From assembly GCF_020554865.1 (NCBI RefSeq), contig NZ_JAJCIC010000027.1, positions 1 through 64,000 of the forward strand: DNA of 64,000 bases. Reading direction: 5' to 3'. Both the position numbers and the translations under genes were made by a program. The notes under the pieces were generated by a model. The model was given only the letters and a program-made list of their open reading frames with translations. It had not been told where the DNA came from and searched no databases. Source of the DNA: Lacrimispora sp. 210928-DFI.3.58. GTDB taxonomy: Bacteria > Bacillota > Clostridia > Lachnospirales > Lachnospiraceae. Of the stretch, positions 49,923 through 58,989 are shown one piece after another (positions within the stretch are counted from its first letter, which is position 1; each line of letters begins with the position of its first letter).

Positions 49923-50100
49923 ACGTGTTGCAAAAGCAACAGCGCAGCCCTCTCATTTGTAGTACACTATGGACGTACAAAATGACAGTATGGCTGCGTT
50001 ACAATCGGTAAATACTATTTATGATCAAATTGGCTGGTGCTTTCAGACACCAGGGCCAAACGGCCAGCCCAATTCACACATTTCACAGGAGGACAAGTCA

Positions 50101-52209
50101 ATGAGAACAGAATGGAACACATTTAATCCCGGTGTGTGGCAGCGTGAGATCAATGTCCGCGACTTCATCCAGAAGAACTACACCCCCTATGACGGAAATG
50201 ACGAATTCCTTGAGGGACCAACGCAGAATACCCAGGACCTCTGGGCCCAGGTCATGGACCTTTCCGAGCAGGAACGTGCAAAGGGCGGCGTGCTGGATAT
50301 GGATACAAAGATCATTTCCACCATCACCTCTCATGGTCCGGGCTATTTGAATAAAGAAAAGGAGACCATCGTTGGTTTTCAGACAGACAAGCCTTTTAAG
50401 CGCTCCCTGCAGCCATACGGCGGCATCCGCATGGCAGTAAAGGCCTGCCAGGACAACGGCTACGAGGTTGATCCTGAAATCGTTGAATTTTTTACAAAAC
50501 ATAGAAAGACACATAATGCAGGCGTATTCGACGCCTACACCCCTGAGATGAGAGCCTGCCGCTCCAGCCACATTATCACCGGACTTCCTGATGCCTATGG
50601 CCGCGGCCGTATCATCGGCGACTACCGCAGGGTGGCGCTGTACGGTGTCGATGCCCTGATCGCAGAGAAGAAGGAGGAAAAGGACTCCACACGTACCATC
50701 ATGTACTCTGACGTTATCAGAGAGCGCGAGGAGCTTTCCGAGCAGATCCGTGCCCTGGAGGACTTAAAGGTTCTGGGTCAGATCTATGGCTATGACATTT
50801 CGAAGCCTGCTTCCGATGTAAAGGAGGCCATCCAATGGACCTACTTCGGCTATCTGGCAGCAGTTAAGGAGCAGAACGGCGCCGCGATGTCTCTGGGACG
50901 TACCTCCACCTTCCTTGACATTTACGCAGAGCGCGACCTGAAGGCCGGAAAATATACGGAAGCCCAGATCCAGGAGTTTGTCGACCACTTCATCATGAAG
51001 CTGCGCCTGATCAAATTTGCCAGAACACCGGAATATAACGAGCTTTTCTCCGGAGACCCTACCTGGGTAACAGAGTCCATCGGCGGCATCGGCATTGACG
51101 GACGCCACATGGTAACAAAGATGTCCTTCCGTTACCTTCACACCTTACAGAACCTGGGAACTGCTCCGGAGCCAAATATGACCGTTCTCTGGTCCACAAG
51201 GCTTCCTGAGAATTTCAAGAGGTTCTGTGCAAAGACCTCCATCGAGTCCTCCTCCATCCAGTATGAGAACGATGACCTGATGCGTGTGACCCACGGTGAT
51301 GACTATGCCATTGCCTGCTGTGTATCCAGCATGCGCGTTGGCAAGGAAATGCAGTTCTTCGGCGCAAGAGCAAACCTGGCCAAGTGCCTGCTTTATGCCA
51401 TCAACGGAGGCGTAGATGAGATCAGCGGCAAGCAGGTGGGACCAAAGTACCGCCCTGTTACCTCCGAGTATCTTGACTACGATGACGTCATGGACAAATA
51501 CAAGGATATGATGAAATGGCTGGCAAAGGTTTATGTCAATGCCCTGAACATTATCCACTACAACCATGACCGCTACTGCTATGAACGCCTTCAGATGGCT
51601 CTTCATGACAAGAAGGTCACAAGATGGTTCGCCACCGGCATCGCAGGCCTGTCTGTTGTGGCAGACTCCCTTTCTGCTATTAAATATGCAAAGGTGAAGA
51701 CTGTGCGCAATGAAAAGGGTATCGTAGTAGATTATATCGTGGAGGGAGATTTCCCAAAATATGGAAACAACGATGACCGCGTAGACCAGATTGCCGCTGA
51801 CCTGGTGCATACCTTTATGAGCTATGTCAAGGGCAACCACACCTACAGAGGCGGCATTCCTACCACCTCCATCCTGACGATCACCTCCAATGTGGTATAC
51901 GGCAAGAACACCGGCTCCACACCGGACGGACGTAAGGGCGGACAGCCTTTCGCACCTGGTGCTAACCCCATGCATCACAGAGACAGCCACGGTGCAGTTG
52001 CCTCCCTGGCATCAGTAGCAAAGCTCCCATTCCGCGATGCACAGGACGGTATCTCCAACACCTTCTCCATTATCCCAGGCGCTCTGGGCAAGGACGACCA
52101 GGTATTCATGGGAGATCTGGAGATCGAGCTGAATGGCTGCGGCGGAGCATGCGACGGCCCAACCTTATTCCAGGGCCTTGATGCAGAGGCAGATATTGAG
52201 GAGTCCTGA
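50101..52209 (+). CDS. pflB: Pyruvate formate-lyase core, without glycyl-radical domain
   Basis: The protein has 702 residues from ATG 50101 behind ACAGGAGG; an in-frame ATG 44 codons earlier has no site and lies in the leader. It cleaves pyruvate with CoA to acetyl-CoA and formate. The PFL domain is complete: [12 protein letters not shown] at the start and the catalytic Cys406-Cys407 in [12 protein letters not shown]. It ends after [12 protein letters not shown], with an unusual tail ([17 protein letters not shown]). The normal ~75-residue C-terminal radical domain is missing and appears as the next gene. The two must work together, so this is a split PFL. Confidence 0.92.
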   Translation: MRTEWNTFNPGVWQREINVRDFIQKNYTPYDGNDEFLEGPTQNTQDLWAQVMDLSEQERAKGGVLDMDTKIISTITSHGPGYLNKEKETIVGFQTDKPFKRSLQPYGGIRMAVKACQDNGYEVDPEIVEFFTKHRKTHNAGVFDAYTPEMRACRSSHIITGLPDAYGRGRIIGDYRRVALYGVDALIAEKKEEKDSTRTIMYSDVIREREELSEQIRALEDLKVLGQIYGYDISKPASDVKEAIQWTYFGYLAAVKEQNGAAMSLGRTSTFLDIYAERDLKAGKYTEAQIQEFVDHFIMKLRLIKFARTPEYNELFSGDPTWVTESIGGIGIDGRHMVTKMSFRYLHTLQNLGTAPEPNMTVLWSTRLPENFKRFCAKTSIESSSIQYENDDLMRVTHGDDYAIACCVSSMRVGKEMQFFGARANLAKCLLYAINGGVDEISGKQVGPKYRPVTSEYLDYDDVMDKYKDMMKWLAKVYVNALNIIHYNHDRYCYERLQMALHDKKVTRWFATGIAGLSVVADSLSAIKYAKVKTVRNEKGIVVDYIVEGDFPKYGNNDDRVDQIAADLVHTFMSYVKGNHTYRGGIPTTSILTITSNVVYGKNTGSTPDGRKGGQPFAPGANPMHHRDSHGAVASLASVAKLPFRDAQDGISNTFSIIPGALGKDDQVFMGDLEIELNGCGGACDGPTLFQGLDAEADIEES

Positions 52210-52284
52210 TATCTCTGCCAGTATAGAAAGAACTGTTAACAAGACACACTACACTACATTTATAAAGAAAGCGAGGACATTACA

Positions 52285-52530
52285 ATGGTAAAAGCAAGCG
52301 AAGCGCAGATCGACAACCTGGTAGGCCTTTTAGACGGTTATGCTCAGGAAGGCGGACATCATCTTAATGTAAATGTATTCAGCAAGGAAACCCTGCTGGA
52401 TGCCCAGGCACATCCTGAAAAATATCCTCAGCTTACCGTGCGTGTTTCCGGCTATGCCGTGAACTTCAATAAGCTGACAAAGGAACAGCAGGATGAGGTT
52501 ATTTCCAGAACCTTCCACGACAGCATTTGA
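52285..52530 (+). CDS. grcA: Stand-alone glycyl-radical domain of pyruvate formate-lyase (GrcA-like)
   Basis: The 81-residue protein corresponds to the C-terminus of ordinary [23 protein letters not shown], then [20 protein letters not shown] and DVISRTF-like [12 protein letters not shown]. The radical Gly56 lies in RVSGYAV. It has its own site (GCGAGGAC) and ATG and follows the core gene by 75 bases. Proteins of this kind (YfiD/GrcA) repair oxygen-damaged PFL in E. coli. Here the main PFL lacks this domain, so the protein should be an essential second subunit. Confidence 0.9.
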   Translation: MVKASEAQIDNLVGLLDGYAQEGGHHLNVNVFSKETLLDAQAHPEKYPQLTVRVSGYAVNFNKLTKEQQDEVISRTFHDSI

Positions 52531-52626
52531 TCGGATTTCAACAGGACAGGGCAGCCGTATACATGCGGCTGCCTTACCGTTCTCACTGTATATGCAGAAT
52601 ATACCGTACAGCAAAGGAGCAGTATT

Positions 52627-53379
52627 ATGATCGGACGTGTTCATTCCATAGAGAGCTTTGGTACAGTGGACGGCCCCGGCATCCGTATGGTGATCTTTTT
52701 AAGCGGCTGTCCTATGCGCTGCCTGTACTGCCATAATCCCGATACCTGGGATCCCCGCGGGGGAACTCCTACTACGGTTGGGGAGCTTTTAGACCAGTTC
52801 GAGCATGCGCGGCATTTCTATAAAAGGGGCGGCATCACGGTCAGCGGAGGAGAGCCTCTGGTGCAGATCGGTTTTGTGACAGAGCTTTTTGAGGAGGCGA
52901 AAAAACGGGGGATCCATACCTGCCTTGATACCTCCGGCATTACCTTCCGCCCCGATTCTCCCGGCATCCTTGCTTCCTTTGACCGGCTTATGGCTGTCAC
53001 TGACCTGGTAATGCTTGACATCAAGCACATTGACCCGGCAGAGCATGAAAAGCTGTGCAGCCAGCCCCAGGCTCCTGTAATGGCCTTTGCCGCCTATCTG
53101 GAAGCCAAAAAGATACCTGTATGGATACGCCATGTGGTCGTCCCCGGCATTACGGACAAAGAGGAATATTTATACCGCCTGGGCCGCTACCTGGGAACAT
53201 TAAAAAACATCAAGGCCCTTGACGTCCTCCCCTATCACGATATGGGAAAGGCAAAATATGAGAAACTGGGCATTCCCTATGCCCTGGAGGATGTGAAACC
53301 CCTTCCCCAGTCCGAGGCAGCCAAAGCTCGCGCAGTCATCCTTGGCGGGATGAGAGACAGCCGGAATATTGCTCTTTAA
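52627..53379 (+). CDS. pflA: Pyruvate formate-lyase activating enzyme
   Basis: The 250-residue radical SAM enzyme puts the glycyl radical on PFL. The [4Fe-4S] ligands are Cys28, Cys32 and Cys35 (GCPMRCLYCHNPDTW). The SAM-binding GGE motif is in GITVSGGEPLVQ, and other family motifs are DTSGI and DLVMLDIKHID. It follows the radical-domain gene by 96 bases behind AAAGGAG, in the same operon. Its direct target would be the separate glycyl-radical subunit. Confidence 0.95.
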   Translation: MIGRVHSIESFGTVDGPGIRMVIFLSGCPMRCLYCHNPDTWDPRGGTPTTVGELLDQFEHARHFYKRGGITVSGGEPLVQIGFVTELFEEAKKRGIHTCLDTSGITFRPDSPGILASFDRLMAVTDLVMLDIKHIDPAEHEKLCSQPQAPVMAFAAYLEAKKIPVWIRHVVVPGITDKEEYLYRLGRYLGTLKNIKALDVLPYHDMGKAKYEKLGIPYALEDVKPLPQSEAAKARAVILGGMRDSRNIAL

Positions 53380-53485
53380 TTTGTACAATTTTAGGGACTG
53401 GAGGCAGCATTTTCCTCTTGAATAATTAGGCGAGATCGTTTAAAATGAAATAACAATGTATACAAATAAAAGGAGGTACTTTACT

Positions 53486-53653
53486 ATGGCATATGTAATT
53501 GGTGATTCTTGCGTAAGCTGCGGAAGCTGTGCAGCAGAATGTCCAGTTAGCGCAATCTCTGAGGGAGATGGCAAGTACGTTATCGACGCTGATACCTGCA
53601 TCGACTGCGGTACATGCGCAGCTACCTGCCCAACAGGCGCTATCGAGGGCTAA
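53486..53653 (+). CDS. 2[4Fe-4S] ferredoxin, clostridial type
   Basis: The 55-residue protein has two C-x-x-C-x-x-C-x-x-x-C-P motifs (SCVSCGSCAAECP and TCIDCGTCAATCP). The start at 53486 is behind AAAAGGAGG. It is a low-potential electron carrier of anaerobes, often accepting electrons from pyruvate oxidation or giving them to radical enzymes. Its place after pflA suggests it may reduce the activase's cluster. A strong terminator follows. Confidence 0.93.
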   Translation: MAYVIGDSCVSCGSCAAECPVSAISEGDGKYVIDADTCIDCGTCAATCPTGAIEG

Positions 53654-53667
53654 TTAAGAAGTACATA

Positions 53668-53715
53668 AAGGGGACTGGTGAACGGCAGATCTACTGCTCA
53701 CCAGTCCCCTTTTTC
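53668..53715 (+). terminator. Terminator after the ferredoxin gene
   Basis: AAGGGGACTGGTGA pairs with TCACCAGTCCCCTT, a 14-bp stem, followed by TTTC. Confidence 0.93.
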
Positions 53716-53720
53716 TATTT

Positions 53721-53811
53721 GTGTACTCTCGGGATCTCCCTTGCACCCGCTTTTGCAGCTGACAAAAAATCATCTCACAAAATCGGGCACAAAGAGATTC
53801 CGAGAGTACAC
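53721..53811. repeat. 91-bp long inverted repeat
   Basis: GTGTACTCTCGG (53721-53732) and CCGAGAGTACAC (53800-53811) are perfect complements. The pairing goes on inwards for about 28 bases with few mismatches (GATCTC/GAGATT, CCCG/CGGG), around a 34-base centre. There is no ORF. It could be a MITE-like element, an RNA, or a regulatory hairpin, 58 bases before the amidase gene. Confidence 0.8.
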
Positions 53812-53869
53812 CTATTTTTAAATGCTGCTGCATATTCTGGCAATATAACATTTTTTAGAGGGATCCTGA

Positions 53870-54586
53870 ATGAACAAGCCCGTCATAGGCATTACGCCCT
53901 CCCACAACACAGAAAATGATGATATCAGCCTGCGCCCCACCTATCTGCGGGCCATTGCCGCTGCAGGCGGCCTGCCTGTTGTACTCCCTTTGGAGGCCGG
54001 ATCTGAGGACTTAAGGCAGCTTACCGCCCTCTGTGATGGCTTTTTATTCTCCGGCGGCCCGGATCCCCATGCCTTTTTGTTTGGCGAAGAAACACAGGTC
54101 CACTGCGGGAATGTATCTCCGGCCAGAGACAGGATGGAGATGGAGCTTCTCACCCAGGTCATGGAGGCGGGGAAACCTATTTTAGGCATCTGCAGGGGTA
54201 TCCAGCTCATCAACGTTGCCCTGGGCGGGGATATTTACCAGGATATCCCCAGCCAGACAGAAAGCCTTTTTCCCATTGCCCACAGCCAGCCCTTTTCCTA
54301 TGCTTATCCCTCCCATCATGTAAGTGTGGCAGAAGGAAGCCTGCTGTCCGGGATTACCGGGGACGCATCCTTCATCGAAGTCAACAGCATGCACCACCAG
54401 GCCGTCCGTACCACCGCTCCGGGCCTCATCCCATGTGGTTTTGCGCCTGACGGCCTTATCGAAGCCCTGGAAAAGCCTGACTATCCTTTTTTACTGGGCG
54501 TGCAATGGCATCCGGAGTACCTGTGGAAAACCCACGGGGAAGCTGCTGAGATCTTCCGGCAGTTTGTTAAGGCCTGCAGAAAGTGA
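53870..54586 (+). CDS. Gamma-glutamyl-gamma-aminobutyrate hydrolase family protein (peptidase C26)
   Basis: The 238-residue class I glutamine-amidotransferase-like protein has catalytic Cys in ILGICRGIQLINVALGG, and His/Glu in GVQWHPEYLWKT. The early motif is PVIGITPSHNTENDD, and FLFSGGPDPHAFLFGEE is typical of PuuD-like hydrolases. These release glutamate from gamma-glutamyl amides such as gamma-glutamyl-GABA. AGAGGGA precedes the start. No putrescine-pathway partner is next to it, so the substrate is uncertain. Confidence 0.85.
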   Translation: MNKPVIGITPSHNTENDDISLRPTYLRAIAAAGGLPVVLPLEAGSEDLRQLTALCDGFLFSGGPDPHAFLFGEETQVHCGNVSPARDRMEMELLTQVMEAGKPILGICRGIQLINVALGGDIYQDIPSQTESLFPIAHSQPFSYAYPSHHVSVAEGSLLSGITGDASFIEVNSMHHQAVRTTAPGLIPCGFAPDGLIEALEKPDYPFLLGVQWHPEYLWKTHGEAAEIFRQFVKACRK

Positions 54587-54655
54587 AATCGTGCTAAACA
54601 TGGGTCACCGGCGCATAGCAGCGGCAAATACTCTTGCAGACATGCCTGCTTGGCT

Positions 54656-55804
54656 TTAACTAAAGGTCAGCTCTTCCAGTGTCCGCTTAAAATCCGTTGT
54701 ATTTTCATAGCCGTTCTCCGTGATGATCAGCGTATCCGAATGGCGGAAGCCTCCCACCTCCGGTATATAGATCCCCGGCTCTACCGTGAACACCATATCC
54801 TTCTCCAATACCAGGTCTGAGTCAAAAATCAAAAATGGCTCTTCATGGCGTCCCAGACCCTGTCCATGGCCTGTTCTGTGAATGGCATATTCGCCATAGC
54901 CGTATTTATTCAGAACGCTGCGGGCTAAGGAATCCATCTCCCTGCATGTAACACCGGGACGTATAGCCTCCAGAACCGCCATCTGTGCTTCTACCATGGC
55001 TGAAAAGGCACGCTTTGCCTCTTCCTTTGGCTTTCCCACAAAAAAGGTCCTTTCCAGCTCCCCGTGATAGCCGTTGATTGCCGGCTTGCGTATATGGATT
55101 ACCATATCGCCATCCTGGAACTTGCGCAGGCCTGAAAATACATGGGGCATGTTGGTCCGCTTGATCCCTGATGGTGTGAAGCAGGTCGGTGAGGAAAAGA
55201 CATAGGGATAGTTGTCCCCTGATATCAGGTTATAAAGAGCTGTTGAGCCAAACTGTTCCAGCTCCAGTTCTGTTATCCCCGGCCTTGCATGCTCCAGCGA
55301 GATTCCCATGGCATATTTGCACAGGCGCCCTGCCTCCCGGATGCAGTCCTTTTCATATTCATCTTTAATGGCGCGAAGCCTCTTCACATAGCCTGAAATG
55401 TCCTTCAGGCGGCAGCCCCAGTCCCTGATCATATCTGCCTGTATCAAGCTTAAGGCTCCTGCCTCAATGCCCACCATGGTATTGGCTTTCTTAGTCAGCA
55501 GCGTTTTTAAGATCTGAAAGGCCCCAGGGCATTCCTCCGCTTTTGGCGGATGCTCATAATACACATGGATCTTGTCCGCCACTGTGGAATCCAGGTTCGC
55601 GTGATCCTCCTCCAGCGCCGGTACGATCAGATGTGTCTCTGTCTCTGACACAACAAGGCGTATGGGCCTGGTATAGGTGATAGCCTGAAATCCGCTGAAA
55701 TACTCCATGTTCTCCGGGCTGGACAGAAGGCAGATATCCACCCCCTGATCCGCCATATAACGCCGAAGCTTCTCTACGCGTTCTCCTGCAGGAAATGAAA
55801 GCAT
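54656..55804 (-). CDS. M24 family (creatinase/aminopeptidase-fold) protein with altered metal ligands
   Basis: The 382-residue protein has the N-terminal creatinase domain (1-140) and a pita-bread M24 domain. The usual Asp-Asp-His-Glu-Glu metal site is altered. Where aminopeptidases have D-x-G and S-D-x-T-R-T-F, this one has VIHIRKPAINGYHGELERTF. The His in RTGHGQGLGRHEEP and the Glu in FTVEPGIYI remain. The final Glu region reads GGFRHSDTLIIT. Creatinase and ectoine-hydrolase-like members also lose metal ligands. It may thus be a metal-independent amidinohydrolase or hydrolase rather than an Xaa-Pro peptidase. It is in a catabolic operon with an M20 amidohydrolase. Confidence 0.75.
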   Translation of the reverse strand: MLSFPAGERVEKLRRYMADQGVDICLLSSPENMEYFSGFQAITYTRPIRLVVSETETHLIVPALEEDHANLDSTVADKIHVYYEHPPKAEECPGAFQILKTLLTKKANTMVGIEAGALSLIQADMIRDWGCRLKDISGYVKRLRAIKDEYEKDCIREAGRLCKYAMGISLEHARPGITELELEQFGSTALYNLISGDNYPYVFSSPTCFTPSGIKRTNMPHVFSGLRKFQDGDMVIHIRKPAINGYHGELERTFFVGKPKEEAKRAFSAMVEAQMAVLEAIRPGVTCREMDSLARSVLNKYGYGEYAIHRTGHGQGLGRHEEPFLIFDSDLVLEKDMVFTVEPGIYIPEVGGFRHSDTLIITENGYENTTDFKRTLEELTFS

Positions 55805-55821
55805 ACCCTTCCTCCTCTCTC

Positions 55822-57012
55822 TTATACATCAAAGCCCAGATAATCTGCCGCCAAACCGATAATTGTCAGCATTCCGGTAGGTATGCATTTGGGGTCGCTG
55901 TAGAAGGTCGGAGAATGGGCTGATCCATAAGGCCCTCCTGGTGTGCGTGATCCCAGCCGCACAAATACACCCGGCTTTTTCTCCTTGATGTAGGCAAAAT
56001 CCTCCGCCCCCATGGCTGCATGGGGAAGCATCTGTACCTTTTCCTTTCCCAGCATTTTTTTACCGGCACGAATAGCCCGGTCCACCCATTCATCCTCACA
56101 TACAAATGGCGGTACTCCACGGATAAATTCTACCTCCGCTGTGGTGCGGTAGGCCTGGGCGATGGAGGAAGCCACCCGCTTTAGGCTCTCCTCCACTCTC
56201 ATTCTGTCCGTTTCATTTAAGGTACGGCAGGTTCCGGTAAGCTCCACTGTCTCAGGCACAATATTGTGGGCCTTTCCTCCATGGATCGTGCAAACGGAAA
56301 CCACCACGGAATCTGCCGGATTCGTCTCCCGCGAAACCAATGTCTGCAGCCCTGTTACAATAGCGCTGGCAGCAACGATCGGGTCTCGCACGGTATGGCA
56401 GTGGGCGCCGTGACCGCTTCTTCCCTTTACTGTAATGTGGAATTCGTCTGCACTGGCCAAAATGGAGCCATATCTCACGCCGATGGTGCCAGCCTCGATT
56501 TCTGCTGAACAATGAAGGGCTGCCACTGCATCAATTTTATCAAAATCAATCTCCGGATCCTGCAAAAACAGCTTTGCGCCTTGAAGGATTTCCTCCCCAG
56601 GCTGGATAAAGAAATAAATAGAGCCTGAAAACTGGTCCTTTAAACGGCTTAAAATACTGGCTGCACCTACATTGATGCTCCCATGGACATCATGGCCGCA
56701 GGCGTGCATAACCCCCGGCACCTGGCTGCAGGGACACATAGAAGGGTCCTCCTCTATGGGCAGGGCATCAATATCTCCGCGGAATACAATGGTAGGCCCC
56801 TGTCCCGGCTTCGTGCCCTTTATCTCAAAAAATAGTCCCGTCTCTCCTACCCGCTTTATACGGTCATAATCCACATGTTCTTTGATATACTTTTCCAGCA
56901 GGGCGCAGGTCTCATATTCCTTCATGCTCAGCTCAGGATGCTCATGAATATGGTTGCGCAGAGCATTAATCTCCGGTGTAATCTCTTCTACTGCTTTTCT
57001 GACATCAATCAT
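55822..57012 (-). CDS. M20-family amidohydrolase (HipO/AbgB/carboxypeptidase Ss1 type)
   Basis: The protein has 396 residues from ATG 57012 behind AAAGGAG; a TTG seven codons earlier has no proper site. The metal motifs are MHACGHDVHGSINVGAA (Cys and two His), FFIQPGEEILQGAK (Glu pair), VAALHCSAEIEAGTIGV (His), and a late His in GSAHSPTFYSDPKC. The dimer domain lies at about 185-295. The family removes acyl or aminoacyl groups from amino acids such as hippurate, indole-acetyl-amino acids and aminobenzoyl-glutamate. It lies upstream of the M24 gene and downstream of the YfcC transporter on the same strand. Confidence 0.87.
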   Translation of the reverse strand: MIDVRKAVEEITPEINALRNHIHEHPELSMKEYETCALLEKYIKEHVDYDRIKRVGETGLFFEIKGTKPGQGPTIVFRGDIDALPIEEDPSMCPCSQVPGVMHACGHDVHGSINVGAASILSRLKDQFSGSIYFFIQPGEEILQGAKLFLQDPEIDFDKIDAVAALHCSAEIEAGTIGVRYGSILASADEFHITVKGRSGHGAHCHTVRDPIVAASAIVTGLQTLVSRETNPADSVVVSVCTIHGGKAHNIVPETVELTGTCRTLNETDRMRVEESLKRVASSIAQAYRTTAEVEFIRGVPPFVCEDEWVDRAIRAGKKMLGKEKVQMLPHAAMGAEDFAYIKEKKPGVFVRLGSRTPGGPYGSAHSPTFYSDPKCIPTGMLTIIGLAADYLGFDV

Positions 57013-57039
57013 CTCTTGTCTCCTTTGCTTCAAAGGCTA

Positions 57040-58482
57040 TCAGAATCCCATCCAGCCTACAGACTGTAAAGCCATGGTGACAACAACTGCCACTGCCAAT
57101 TCAATAATGATAAATTTGATCGCCCATTTAAAATACTTCGGGAAGCTGACGCCTGCAATTGCCAAGCATCCCATCAAAGGACCATTTAACGGTGTGGCAA
57201 GGTTGCTTAAGCCATCTCCAAACTGGAAGGCCTGTACCGCTACCTGACGGGTGATTCCCACCAGGTCCGCCATCGGAACCATAAGAGGCATTACCACCGC
57301 TGCCTGGCCGGAACCGGAGGGGATCAGAATATTGATCAGCGCATTGATGACAACCATAAAGCCTGCGCCTAATACAGAACCCATCTGTGCCAGAGGCTGG
57401 CTTAAGGCGTTGACGATCGTATCCATAACCTGGCCCTGGGATAGGATCAGTGCCACTGCACTGGCAATACCTACTACAAAGGATGCAGAAACCATAGGAC
57501 CGCAACCCTTAATAAACTTCTTTGCAATCTCATTCATGCTAAAGCCGGAAATAATTCCTACAATTACTGCCAGCCCTAAGAACCAGGAAGAAATCTGCTT
57601 TGCAGACCAGCCGAATTTGATCGTAAGAGTTACACAGACCACAACTCCTGCCAGGAAGAAAAGCACAATTGCAAGCTGGCGCCTTGTAAGCTGGCTGCCG
57701 CTTCCGTCTGAGGAGCCTCCATCTGTACTCTTAAGTCCAATGTACTGGGACACAGCCATACCTGGCTCATAATTTAAGCTTCTGGTGGGATCCGCCTTTA
57801 TCCTCTTATAATAAAACATGGTAACTACATATAAAAATGCAATATTTACAACACAGCAGACTGCACGTGGCAGCGTACCGGAGAAAATCGGCACCTCCGC
57901 CAGTGTCTGTGCCACGCCCAGAATACCGGGATTGGCAAAGCCTATGGAAAAGCCGGACATCAGTCCGAAGTAAATAATCAAAAAGCCCAGGAAATCATCT
58001 CCACCCATAGCACGTGCCAGGAAAATACCGATCGGAACGATCGCAATGCCAAGATTTCCAAATACGCCTGCGGAATTGCCCAGTCCAAGTCCAAACATGA
58101 TAACTGCGATGGAAATCGCCTCTTTGCCGCGGAGCTTCTGAGCCATTGCCTGAAAGGCTGTTGACAGAGATTTTGTCTCCTCCAGCATATTGATCGCAGC
58201 GCCGCAGAAGAAGATCATAAAGATCGTGTTGGCACTGTTGATAAAGCCTTGGTAAATGCATTGCAGCATACCCCATGGTGTCTGGGGCTTGCCTTCAATG
58301 TACGCAAAGCTGCCTGCTACGACCCGGTTGATCTTTCCCTCTGCCACTCGCTCAAATGCTCCCGCCGGAATGATCCAGGTCAGCACCATGGCGGCTATGC
58401 ACAGGATAAACAACAGCGCATATACATCCGGAAACTGTCTTGTCTTTTTCTTCGTGTCTTTTACCGCTTTTTCCGTTTTCAT
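57040..58482 (-). CDS. YfcC family amino-acid or dipeptide transporter
   Basis: The 480-residue protein has about 12 membrane segments (for example YALLFILCIAAMVLTWIIPA, FLGFLIIYFGLMSGFSIGFA, MGSVLGAGFMVVINALINIL). It belongs to the YfcC/ArsB-NhaD-like group of putative basic amino-acid antiporters. Conserved parts are PAGAFERV near residue 40 and IPSGSGQAAVVMPLMVPMAD. AGAAAGGGG precedes the start. It is probably the uptake system for the substrate of the M20 and M24 enzymes encoded next. Confidence 0.85.
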   Translation of the reverse strand: MKTEKAVKDTKKKTRQFPDVYALLFILCIAAMVLTWIIPAGAFERVAEGKINRVVAGSFAYIEGKPQTPWGMLQCIYQGFINSANTIFMIFFCGAAINMLEETKSLSTAFQAMAQKLRGKEAISIAVIMFGLGLGNSAGVFGNLGIAIVPIGIFLARAMGGDDFLGFLIIYFGLMSGFSIGFANPGILGVAQTLAEVPIFSGTLPRAVCCVVNIAFLYVVTMFYYKRIKADPTRSLNYEPGMAVSQYIGLKSTDGGSSDGSGSQLTRRQLAIVLFFLAGVVVCVTLTIKFGWSAKQISSWFLGLAVIVGIISGFSMNEIAKKFIKGCGPMVSASFVVGIASAVALILSQGQVMDTIVNALSQPLAQMGSVLGAGFMVVINALINILIPSGSGQAAVVMPLMVPMADLVGITRQVAVQAFQFGDGLSNLATPLNGPLMGCLAIAGVSFPKYFKWAIKFIIIELAVAVVVTMALQSVGWMGF

Positions 58483-58590
58483 AAGTATCCCCTTTCTCTT
58501 TCCCCTAGCAGCTGATTTGTGTCCTCAACAGCTGCCTTCTTTTATTTTCAAAGCCAGCAGTTTGCAGCTTTGAATTTGTAGTTCAGTCCG

Positions 58591-58989
58591 TCATATGGGA
58601 ACCATAAAAATTCTCAATGACCGGAAGGCCTTTCCGGCCGCCAGTCCCCCGCCTCTGACATTTCCGCCTCTGTACGCACATCCCACATGGATATGTACAA
58701 ATAGCGGGCAGGTCTTGTCCGGGTATACTGCCTCCAGAGCCGGATCCATCCGCTCCCTCTTCATCACCTCCCCTGTAAAGGAAATGACCTCTGCCGCTCC
58801 TTCCACTGCCACTGAAGCTGTCTTTAAAGGCAGCTTATCCTCAACGGGCGTGGTAAAGGCCATACCGATGACAGAACCTATGGCTCCTGATATGTAAGCT
58901 TCCTCCCATTTCTGTTCCAGAATATAACTGACAATGGTCTCCTTAATATCCTCGCCGCTGTTGACAGTCAGCTCATAAACTCCCCTCAT
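58591..58989 (-). CDS. PPC/DUF296 domain protein
   Basis: The 132-residue protein has the plant-and-prokaryote-conserved (PPC) domain. It includes AYISGAIGSVIGMAFTTPVE, AEVISFTGEVM, and the characteristic FVHIHVGCAYRGGNVRGGGL. In some bacterial members the His cluster binds metal. The function of single-domain bacterial PPC proteins is not settled. The start overlaps the oxidoreductase stop by 4 bases (ATGA), so the two are translationally coupled. Confidence 0.85.
   Translation of the reverse strand: MRGVYELTVNSGEDIKETIVSYILEQKWEEAYISGAIGSVIGMAFTTPVEDKLPLKTASVAVEGAAEVISFTGEVMKRERMDPALEAVYPDKTCPLFVHIHVGCAYRGGNVRGGGLAAGKAFRSLRIFMVPI

Noticed and set aside
49969..50100. 44-codon N-terminal extension of pyruvate formate-lyase
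   Set aside because: It has no ribosome binding site. PFL homology starts at 50101, which has a strong AGGAGG, and the segment contains leader hairpins.
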